Shown here: one piece after another, positions 1 through 6,677 of the stretch | Layout of the letters: each line of letters begins with the position of its first letter | Position numbering within the stretch: the first letter of the stretch is position 1 | DNA from: Pseudomonadota bacterium | GTDB taxonomy: Bacteria > Pseudomonadota > Alphaproteobacteria > Rhizobiales > Rhizobiaceae | Length of the DNA stretch: 6,677 bases | NCBI GenBank assembly: GCA_023451915.1 | Contig: JAEXXS010000269.1 | Location: 1-6,677, forward strand | Direction: 5' to 3' | Translations under genes and position numbers: made by a program | The notes under the pieces: model-generated | Database searches by the model: none | Told to the model about the DNA's origin: nothing | What the model saw: only the letters and a program-made list of their open reading frames with translations

Positions 1-2
1 AA

Positions 3-668
3 AACCACACCGCCCAGCCCGCCCAGCAAAACCAGCCGCAATATGCAGGCGATTACGGCTTTGCTGCGCCGGTCCAGAACCCGGTCACGGCGGCTGAAAA
101 CATCTACACCCTGTCGAATTCGGAAGCGGCATGCCGCACACGGCTGAAACGACTGGGCGTTGTTTTCAAAGAAAAGCCGCCGATCTATCGCAGCACATCC
201 TGCAATATCGCCAATCCGATTGAGGTATCGGGCTTCAACAGCGGTTCCATCGCCTTCAAACCGGCGGCAACGCTGAACTGTCAGGTAACAGAAGCCTTTG
301 CGCGCTGGATCAAGGGAGATCTGCAACCCGCCGCGCGCCTGCGCTATCTGTCGGGCATCAACACGATCTATAATGCCGGCGGCTATTCCTGCCGCACGAT
401 GAACCATCGGCGCGGCGCGAAAATGTCGGAACATTCACGCGGCAACGCCATCGACGTGACCCGGATCAAGCTGAACAACGGCAAGGACATTTCGGTGCGC
501 AGACCCGGTTTCTTCGCTTTCCGCGAAAAGGGCCTGCTCAACAGCGTTCGTTCAGACGCCTGCGATTATTTCACCACGGTGCTCGGACCGGGCTACAATC
601 CGGAACATGCAAACCATTTTCACTTCGACCTGATGCAGCGTCGAAGCGGCTATCGCGCCTGCAAATGA
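3..668 (+). CDS. Extensin-like C-terminal domain protein, 5'-partial
   Basis: The reading frame is open from the left edge to TGA at 666-668, giving 221 visible residues; the true start lies outside. The first ~25 residues are rich in Pro, Gln and Ala, like a linker. The rest matches the bacterial extensin-like C-terminal family: SEHSRGNAID (visible residues 142-151) and PEHANHFHFD (200-209) are spaced like the SxHxxGxxxD and HxH motifs of the LAS (VanX/VanY-type) D,D-peptidases, so His144, Asp151 and His207 are probable zinc ligands. Several Cys residues (for example in SYSCR-like context before the motif and the penultimate residue) suggest an exported, disulfide-containing protein. Family members are usually envelope proteins; a cell-wall peptidase role is inference. 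It is followed by a hairpin terminator and faces the thioesterase gene. Family assignment is firm, enzymatic activity is not. Confidence 0.9.
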   Translation, partial: NHTAQPAQQNQPQYAGDYGFAAPVQNPVTAAENIYTLSNSEAACRTRLKRLGVVFKEKPPIYRSTSCNIANPIEVSGFNSGSIAFKPAATLNCQVTEAFARWIKGDLQPAARLRYLSGINTIYNAGGYSCRTMNHRRGAKMSEHSRGNAIDVTRIKLNNGKDISVRRPGFFAFREKGLLNSVRSDACDYFTTVLGPGYNPEHANHFHFDLMQRRSGYRACK

Positions 669-671
669 AAT

Positions 672-689
672 GCCCGGTCGAAACCGGGC
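672..689. terminator. Compact hairpin between convergent genes, probably bidirectional terminator
   Basis: GCCCGGT (672-678), CGAA loop (679-682) and ACCGGGC (683-689) form a perfect 7-bp GC-rich stem with a tetraloop, three bases after the extensin-like stop codon. It is followed by CTTTCC on the plus strand and by ATTTCATTT on the minus strand, so both sides have a moderately U-rich tail. It lies between the stops of two convergent genes and can end both transcripts. Confidence 0.7.
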
Positions 690-714
690 CTTTCCAGGAT
701 GGAAGAAACGGTCC

Positions 715-1101
715 CTATTCTGACGGGACCGGAGACGGCTTGCCGTCCTTGTCCAGCGCCACCATGACGAATTCGCCATGTGTCACCAGTTCCATACGCT
801 GCTGGGAGGCGCGCTGCGCCCAGGCCTCGACGCGCAGGGTGATCGAAGTGCGACCGACCTTGGTGATTTCCGTATAGACACACAAAACGTCGCCGATCTT
901 CACCGGCTTGGCGAATGACATTTCGCGCACGGCTGCTGTGACGACGCGGCCACGCGCCCGTTCTTCGGCACGAATACCGGAGGCCGAGTCCATCTGCGAC
1001 ATAACCCAGCCGCCAAAAATATCGAATGCCGAATTGGCATCCTTCGGCATGGCCGGAACGCGCAAGGTCAGTTCGCCTTTGGGCTTATCTGCAACGCTCA
1101 T
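715..1101 (-). CDS. Acyl-CoA thioesterase, YciA-type hotdog fold
   Basis: A 128-residue protein, close to the ~130 residues of E. coli YciA. It hydrolyses acyl-CoA esters to free acid and CoA in the cytosol; family members usually have broad chain-length range. The signature is clear: AMPKDAN (17-23), DIFGGWVMSQMD (27-38) for the hotdog helix region with the conserved acidic residue at Asp38, then RGRVVTAAV, MSF.KPVKIGDVLCVYTE and the strand TSITLRVEAW. I chose ATG at 1101 because an AGAGGA Shine-Dalgarno (1109-1114) sits 7 bases upstream; a TTG one codon earlier would be only 4 bases from it. The tail GKPSPVPSE also resembles YciA (GKPRALPVE). It is divergent from uvrB and convergent with the extensin-like gene, so probably monocistronic. 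Natural substrate is unknown. Confidence 0.93.
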   Translation of the reverse strand: MSVADKPKGELTLRVPAMPKDANSAFDIFGGWVMSQMDSASGIRAEERARGRVVTAAVREMSFAKPVKIGDVLCVYTEITKVGRTSITLRVEAWAQRASQQRMELVTHGEFVMVALDKDGKPSPVPSE

Positions 1102-1200
1102 CAATCAATCCTCTAAACACAAATGATTCTGCCGGAGTATGGGACAAACCCATCCTGAAAAACATGCGGCATCGCACCATGCTTTTATTCGCCCCGACTT

Positions 1201-1220
1201 CCTGACAACCTTCTGTCAGG
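1201..1220. repeat. Perfect inverted repeat, candidate operator
   Basis: CCTGACA and TGTCAGG are separated by six bases (ACCTTC), a perfect 7-6-7 dyad near the midpoint between the two divergent start codons. There is no T-run on either side, so a terminator is unlikely. A dimeric regulator site affecting thioesterase, uvrB or both is plausible; the regulator is unknown. Confidence 0.5.
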
Positions 1221-1268
1221 AGCCGCCGGTCAGAAACCAGCAACAGAGCGGATTTTACCGCCATGCTC

Positions 1269-1297
1269 TTTTCATTTGCATGGTGAAATTCCATATT
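1269..1297 (+). promoter_or_regulatory. Possible sigma-70-type promoter of uvrB
   Basis: TTTTCA (1269-1274) and CATATT (1292-1297) match the -35 and -10 consensus at 4 of 6 positions each and are 17 bases apart. Transcription would start about 6-8 bases downstream, at or next to ATG 1304, implying a leaderless or nearly leaderless mRNA. This fits the absence of a good Shine-Dalgarno there. Prediction by eye only. Confidence 0.3.
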
Positions 1298-1303
1298 AGC
1301 GAC

Positions 1304-4159
<2,856 letters not shown>

Positions 4160-4160
4160 A

Positions 4161-4197
4161 GCGAGCACGCCATCGGGCTCTCAGCACGCGTGCCCGC
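4161..4197. terminator. Imperfect stem-loop between convergent uvrB and cupin genes
   Basis: GCGAGCACGC (4161-4170) pairs with GCGTGCCCGC (4188-4197) over ten positions with one A/C mismatch, around a 17-base loop, directly after the uvrB stop. The right arm overlaps a self-complementary GCACGCGTGC (4184-4193). Neither strand has a T-run after it, so intrinsic termination would be weak; it may be an mRNA 3'-end structure instead. Confidence 0.35.
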
Positions 4198-4213
4198 TGG
4201 CCTCTGGCTATAG

Positions 4214-4609
4214 TTATGCGTGATAATCTTCGTCGCTGACATGTTCCAGCCAGTCCACGACCTTGCCGTCGAGCGCTTCGGCTATGGCGATATGGGTCAT
4301 GGCGGTGGTGGCGGTCGCGCCGTGCCAATGCTTTTCGCCCGGTTCGAACCAGACGATATCTCCGGGACGAATCTCCTCCACAGGGCCACCCTCGCGCTGC
4401 GCCCAGCCCAGTCCAGCCGTAACAATCACCGTCTGGCCCAATGGATGCGTGTGCCACGCCGTGCGTGCGCCGGGCTCGAACGACACGGTAGCGCCGCCAA
4501 CCCGCGCCGGCGCCGTGGTGCTGAACGGCATGTCGAGCCGAACCGTGCCGGTGAAATAATCGGCGGAACCCTTGGTCGAAGGCTGAGACCCGATGCGCTT
4601 GATCTGCAT
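4214..4609 (-). CDS. Cupin protein similar to bacterial (R)-hydroxynitrile lyases
   Basis: A 131-residue single-domain cupin. From ATG 4609 it has an AAGGAA Shine-Dalgarno (4617-4622) 7 bases upstream, so the 24 upstream in-frame codons are not used. The sequence resembles the cupin hydroxynitrile lyase of Granulicella tundricola (GtHNL), which is about the same length: [36 protein letters not shown] and AMTH are shared. The metal ligands fall at identical numbers, His53, His55, Gln59 and His94, and Ala40, Val42 and His106 are also kept; position 110 is Ala where GtHNL has Gln. In GtHNL the Mn(II) site cleaves or forms cyanohydrins, but that is an in-vitro activity and the cellular role of this family is unclear. 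A general small-molecule cupin enzyme is the safer reading. No signal peptide, so cytosolic. It lies 97 bases downstream of the Kazal gene on the same strand. Confidence 0.9.
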   Translation of the reverse strand: MQIKRIGSQPSTKGSADYFTGTVRLDMPFSTTAPARVGGATVSFEPGARTAWHTHPLGQTVIVTAGLGWAQREGGPVEEIRPGDIVWFEPGEKHWHGATATTAMTHIAIAEALDGKVVDWLEHVSDEDYHA

Positions 4610-4656
4610 GCTATATTTCCTTTCTTTCCACAAACAGAATCGTGGAAGCGCTGGCC

Positions 4657-4662
4657 TGTATA
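4657..4662 (-). promoter_or_regulatory. Possible -10 element of the cupin gene
   Basis: On the minus strand this reads TATACA, 5 of 6 matches to the -10 consensus, about 47 bases before the cupin start. No convincing -35 is seen at 16-18 bases; the upstream stretch is instead occupied by an inverted repeat, which would fit an activator-dependent promoter. By eye only. Confidence 0.3.
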
Positions 4663-4664
4663 GA

Positions 4665-4696
4665 GAGGCGGAGTTGCGCAAACGCTAATCCGCCTC
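4665..4696. repeat. 8-bp inverted repeat between Kazal gene and cupin gene
   Basis: GAGGCGGA (4665-4672) and TCCGCCTC (4689-4696) are perfect inverse complements around a 16-base spacer that itself contains the palindrome TTGCGCAA (4674-4681). It begins 11 bases after the Kazal stop codon (minus strand) and ends just before the possible cupin -10. It could terminate the Kazal transcript weakly (TCTATAC follows on the minus strand), or be an operator of the cupin gene. Confidence 0.45.
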
Positions 4697-4706
4697 GCCG
4701 TTCAGT

Positions 4707-5153
4707 TCAACACCGACCGCTGCCCGAAACGCGGAAACCTGCACGTTCCGCTTCGCAGCGATTGGAGAATGTGCGTCGTTCACTGCCGCGTCTCGCGCAG
4801 ACAGGCGCATATTCGCGCGTGCACGCACCCATGCCCGGTCGGACGCCATGCTGCGGCGGACGGGCCGGACCAACGCCGGGGCCATTCCAGCCAGAGCCCG
4901 GACCACCGCTGCACTGGCCGTTCGACACCACGCGGAACCCCTCGCCCCGTGCGGAACATGCATTGCCAAAAGTCCGACGAACACCCCGTCGCTCGCCGCA
5001 AACCGGCGCATAGATCATTGGACAAGCCTGTACATGGCCCGGATTACCGGGCCGGACCGGTGGTGGCCGGTGATCGGGACCACCTTCCGCAACGCAACCG
5101 GTCAACAATAGAATACCGGCAATCAAGCCGGTCCACGACAAACCCCTCGACAT
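4707..5153 (-). CDS. Lipoprotein with two Kazal-type inhibitor-like domains
   Basis: A 148-residue protein starting at ATG 5153, preceded by AGGAGG (5158-5163); an in-frame start at 5219 would destroy the signal peptide. The N-terminus is a lipoprotein signal: hydrophobic LIAGILLLTGC with the lipobox Cys at 20; Val at +2 is compatible with outer-membrane sorting. Two Kazal-like repeats follow a Pro/Gly-rich linker: domain 1 spans Cys44-Cys81 (YAPVCGE, RRTFGNAC, GFRV), domain 2 Cys111-Cys148 (YAPVCAR, RRTFSNRC, GFRV), with identical Cys spacing of 7, 13 and 14 residues. The protein ends on the last Cys. Each domain has four Cys rather than six, lacking the pair that forms C1-C5 in classical Kazal folds. 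Kazal domains inhibit serine proteases; inhibition here is inference. The linker between domains (82-110) is Gly/Pro-rich. It is divergent from the transglycosylase gene. Confidence 0.87.
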   Translation of the reverse strand: MSRGLSWTGLIAGILLLTGCVAEGGPDHRPPPVRPGNPGHVQACPMIYAPVCGERRGVRRTFGNACSARGEGFRVVSNGQCSGGPGSGWNGPGVGPARPPQHGVRPGMGACTREYAPVCARRGSERRTFSNRCEAERAGFRVSGSGRC

Positions 5154-5330
5154 GTTTCCTCCTCTCCAGAAACTTCTCTCTGTCCTTTGTCCCCATCTAG
5201 AATGGAGCAGATGTGCCATAGGGCAAGAATTAAATGGGAAGATCAGATGCTGCGTATCGACAAGTGGCCAAGTTGCGTTACTCTGCGACCATAGTGCTCT
5301 GCATGGGGCGAAAGCGAACAGAAAGACGAC
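5154..5330. promoter_or_regulatory. Divergent intergenic region between Kazal lipoprotein and transglycosylase
   Basis: These 177 bases must carry promoters for both divergent genes. On the minus strand TTGCCC (5221-5226) could be a -35 for the Kazal gene but the matching -10 is poor. I see no clear plus-strand promoter and no strong repeat. Apart from the Kazal Shine-Dalgarno, nothing is well supported. Confidence 0.35.
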
Positions 5331-6230
5331 ATGCGGCGTTTCGGAACTTTTCTGGCGGCATCGTTTCTGATCGCCCCGCTGTCCCTCATCCCCGCCGAGG
5401 CGGCACCGGCAAGCTATAGCGAACCCAATCCGCGCATATCCGCGCCACCCCTACCCCCGGAAAAGAAAGCGCCCACCGTCAACCGCATCTGCCAGTTGAT
5501 CGAAACCAGCGCATCCACGCATGGCATACCTAAGGATTTCTTCGCCCGCCTGATCTGGAAGGAAAGCCGTTTCGACCATCAGGCCGTCAGCCCGGTCGGC
5601 GCGCAGGGCATTGCGCAATTCATGCCTTATACCGCAAAGGAGCGCGGCCTGGCCAACCCGTTCGATATCGAGCAGGCCATCCCTGCCTCCGCCAGTTTTC
5701 TGTTCGATCTCAAACAGGCTTTCGGCAATTGGGGTCTCGCCGCCGCCGCCTATAATGCCGGTGCCGGGCGCGTTTCGAGCTGGATGCGGTCCGGCGGTTT
5801 TCTGCCGCTCGAAACCGAGGACTATGTGCTGGATATCACCGGCGCGCCCGCCGACGACTTCGCATCCGGCAAGGAGGTGCAAAACCGCCCGCTTGATTCG
5901 GGGCGTTCCTTCACGGAAGCCTGCCGCCGTCTGCCGATCATCCGCTCGGCGACGATACCCATGTCGCGCGTCAAACCGAAACCGTGGGGCATACAGATTG
6001 CCGGAAATTTCCGCCGCAGCGCTGCTGTCAACCAATGGAGCCGCCTGCGCAAACAGTTCGCATCGGTGCTGAGCGGGCACGACCCCGTCATCAGCCGCAT
6101 TCGCACCCCGATGGGGCGGCGCGGCATCTATGCGGTGCGCATTGGTGCCAATAGCAGGGCAGAAGCCGATGGTATTTGTAGCAAGTTGCGCGCAGCCGGG
6201 GGCGCATGCATTGTTTCACGGAATCGCTAG
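5331..6230 (+). CDS. Secreted lytic transglycosylase (SLT domain) with C-terminal SPOR domain
   Basis: A 299-residue protein; ATG 5331 is the first start in frame, though its ribosome site is weak. Residues 1-25 form a Sec signal peptide (MRRF, hydrophobic core, PAEAA cleavage region), then a Pro-rich stretch. The SLT (GH23) domain covers about 50-170: catalytic Glu78 in WKESRFD, GAQGIAQFMP (90-99), AAYNAGAGRV (139-148) and ETEDYV (161-166). Such enzymes cut the MurNAc-GlcNAc bond of peptidoglycan non-hydrolytically, forming 1,6-anhydro-MurNAc. Residues about 217-299 look like a SPOR domain (WGIQIAGNFRRSAAVNQW..., IYAVRIGANSRAEAD, LRAAGGACIV), which binds stem-peptide-free glycan at division sites, so a septal or cell-separation role is likely. 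The gene stands alone: divergent from the Kazal gene and followed by a terminator. The SPOR call rests on pattern only and is less certain than SLT. Confidence 0.93.
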   Translation: MRRFGTFLAASFLIAPLSLIPAEAAPASYSEPNPRISAPPLPPEKKAPTVNRICQLIETSASTHGIPKDFFARLIWKESRFDHQAVSPVGAQGIAQFMPYTAKERGLANPFDIEQAIPASASFLFDLKQAFGNWGLAAAAYNAGAGRVSSWMRSGGFLPLETEDYVLDITGAPADDFASGKEVQNRPLDSGRSFTEACRRLPIIRSATIPMSRVKPKPWGIQIAGNFRRSAAVNQWSRLRKQFASVLSGHDPVISRIRTPMGRRGIYAVRIGANSRAEADGICSKLRAAGGACIVSRNR

Positions 6231-6257
6231 GGACATCTTGTACCGCGTGACCATCTT

Positions 6258-6285
6258 TGCACCCGCAAAGAGGGTGCACTTTATT
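6258..6285 (+). terminator. Rho-independent terminator of the transglycosylase gene
   Basis: TGCACCC (6258-6264) and GGGTGCA (6272-6278) form a perfect 7-bp stem with a 7-base loop, followed by CTTTATT. It starts 28 bases after the TAG stop, as expected for an intrinsic terminator. Confidence 0.7.
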
Positions 6286-6314
6286 AAGTGCGCCAATTAA
6301 TCCGGCCACTTAAT
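6283..6314. repeat. Long inverted repeat with three evenly spaced TTAA
   Basis: ATTAAGTG (6283-6290) pairs with CACTTAAT (6307-6314), and GCC/GGC inside adds three pairs after a one-base bulge, leaving a 9-base loop: an 11-bp stem in 32 bases. TTAA occurs at 6284, 6297 and 6310, exactly 13 bases apart. It directly abuts the terminator tail. It may be a second terminator, a protein site or part of a dispersed palindromic repeat. Confidence 0.5.
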
Positions 6315-6507
6315 CAGGCGGCTTCTCTATAAGATCTCTTATATATCAAGGATAGGCTGTTCTATTTCGGTATACAGCTTCAGAAATTCTAGAAATAATC
6401 GGAAAAATAAACGTGCGTTCCGGTTCAAAGATAACAAAACATCGTGGGCGCAAAGAATTTGCTTGCCAAATATCGCGTCATAGATCAGTCTCCACTCGTT
6501 CGGGCAT
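6286..6507. other. AT-rich intergenic stretch with no recognisable gene
   Basis: Base composition drops well below that of the surrounding genes, especially at about 6320-6450. It holds short dyads: TATAAGA-TC-TCTTATA (6328-6343) and the palindrome TTCTAGAA (6387-6394). A 37-codon frame from GTG 6444 to TAA 6557 exists without a ribosome site and is not supported. I see no tRNA and no recognisable insertion-sequence end. Confidence 0.5.
6328..6343. repeat. Short inverted repeat, AT-rich
   Basis: TATAAGA and TCTTATA are perfect inverse complements separated by only two bases. The spacing is too tight for a stable hairpin, so a protein-binding dyad or chance in AT-rich DNA are the alternatives. 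Confidence 0.35.
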
Positions 6508-6669
6508 TTAGCGAACAAATGGAAGACTGGAAGAACGGCGTGCCGGGGCCGCTATAAGTTCCGGGTCTGGGGAAACCCAGGCAATGATCGGTTCCTTCCC
6601 AATGTCGAGAACTGCCTGCATGACCCTCTGTCGGGTGTGTGGTGCGCTCGGCAGAAGATGTAATTCCAT
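6508..6669 (-). CDS. Unrecognised small ORF or 3' end of a gene entering from the right
   Basis: On the minus strand a frame from ATG 6669 to TAA 6508-6510 encodes 53 residues with a plausible composition (LHLLPSAPHTRQR, then AVLDIGKEPIIAWVSPDPEL and an Arg/Ser-rich end). The frame is still open to the window edge upstream, so it may be the C-terminus of a longer protein. Only 8 bases upstream of the ATG are visible (A-rich), so no ribosome site can be judged. I do not recognise a family and codon use is less GC-biased than in the other genes. It may be a gene remnant or non-coding. Confidence 0.3.
   Translation of the reverse strand: MELHLLPSAPHTRQRVMQAVLDIGKEPIIAWVSPDPELIAAPARRSSSLPFVR
6565..6582 (+). 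other. Hairpin with GNRA tetraloop near the right edge
   Basis: GTCTGGG (6565-6571), GAAA (6572-6575) and CCCAGGC (6576-6582) form a 7-bp stem with one G-U wobble and a GAAA tetraloop. Such a loop is common in structured RNAs, but there is no further recognised RNA architecture, so this stays a structural observation only. Confidence 0.3.
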
Positions 6670-6677
6670 CGTTTTTT

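Larger units (their letters stand above)
1102..1303. promoter_or_regulatory. Divergent control region between thioesterase and uvrB
   Basis: This 202-base stretch separates the two divergent start codons and must hold both promoters. It contains the thioesterase Shine-Dalgarno, a perfect inverted repeat at 1201-1220 and a possible uvrB promoter just upstream of ATG 1304. An in-frame upward extension of uvrB to ATG 1139 would turn most of it into coding sequence, but its inferred residues have no resemblance to UvrB, and the base usage is less GC-biased at third positions than the gene body. I see no GTTC-N7-GTTC or GAAC-N7-GAAC alphaproteobacterial SOS box here. Confidence 0.6.

Noticed and set aside
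1139..1303. Upstream start for uvrB at ATG 1139 (1006 residues)
   Set aside because: The GGAG is one base from the ATG, the added residues do not look like UvrB, and a perfect dyad and probable promoter lie in the interval. Not fully excluded.
1105..1303. SOS (LexA) box for uvrB
   Set aside because: No GTTC-N7-GTTC, GAAC-N7-GAAC or CTGT-N8-ACAG match was found; the CTGACA/TGTCAG dyad has different spacing.
4610..4681. N-terminal extension of the cupin to 155 residues
   Set aside because: A strong AAGGAA site precedes ATG 4609, and the family starts at this methionine with matching residue numbering.
5154..5219. N-terminal extension of the Kazal lipoprotein
   Set aside because: It would place 22 residues before the lipoprotein signal; AGGAGG precedes ATG 5153.
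5451..6080. 209-codon minus-strand frame opposite the transglycosylase
   Set aside because: The plus strand carries clear SLT motifs in this interval; the antisense product has no recognisable features.
6284..6313. CtrA binding site
   Set aside because: TTAA tetramers are separated by 9 bases, not the 7 of the CtrA consensus.
6444..6557. 37-codon plus-strand frame from GTG
   Set aside because: No ribosome site, very short, no recognised homology, and it overlaps the minus-strand edge ORF.

Overview
The window looks like chromosomal DNA of an alphaproteobacterium in the Brucella/Ochrobactrum group (Hyphomicrobiales). The grounds are the high GC of the coding regions, an excinuclease UvrB with the long N- and C-terminal extensions I associate with Rhizobiales-type UvrB, and typical neighbours for that group (extensin-like protein, YciA-type thioesterase, SLT/SPOR transglycosylase). 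Genus level is inference from memory of related proteins, not from a search.

Layout from left to right. The 3' part of an extensin-like, probably zinc-dependent peptidase-fold protein runs into the window from the left (3-668, +) and ends at a compact hairpin (672-689) that can serve both it and the convergent acyl-CoA thioesterase (715-1101, -). The thioesterase diverges from uvrB (about 1304-4159, +) across a 202-base control region that contains a perfect 20-base inverted repeat. UvrB meets a small cupin gene (4214-4609, -) whose metal ligands match those of cupin-type hydroxynitrile lyases. Upstream of the cupin on the same strand lies a lipoprotein with two Kazal-like domains (4707-5153, -), and divergent from that a secreted lytic transglycosylase with a C-terminal SPOR domain (5331-6230, +), closed by a terminator hairpin (6258-6285). 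The last roughly 450 bases are an AT-richer stretch with several inverted repeats and, at the edge, a small unrecognised minus-strand ORF.

Functionally this is mostly a housekeeping stretch: DNA repair (UvrB), acyl-CoA turnover (thioesterase) and envelope maintenance (extensin-like peptidase, SLT/SPOR enzyme, Kazal lipoprotein). Gene orientation alternates, so most genes are likely to be single transcription units; only the Kazal gene and the cupin (97-base gap) could be co-transcribed. I see no mobile element, tRNA, rRNA or CRISPR. The least ordinary items are the tandem four-cysteine Kazal-like lipoprotein, the hydroxynitrile-lyase-like cupin, the extended UvrB and the AT-rich repeat-bearing tail.
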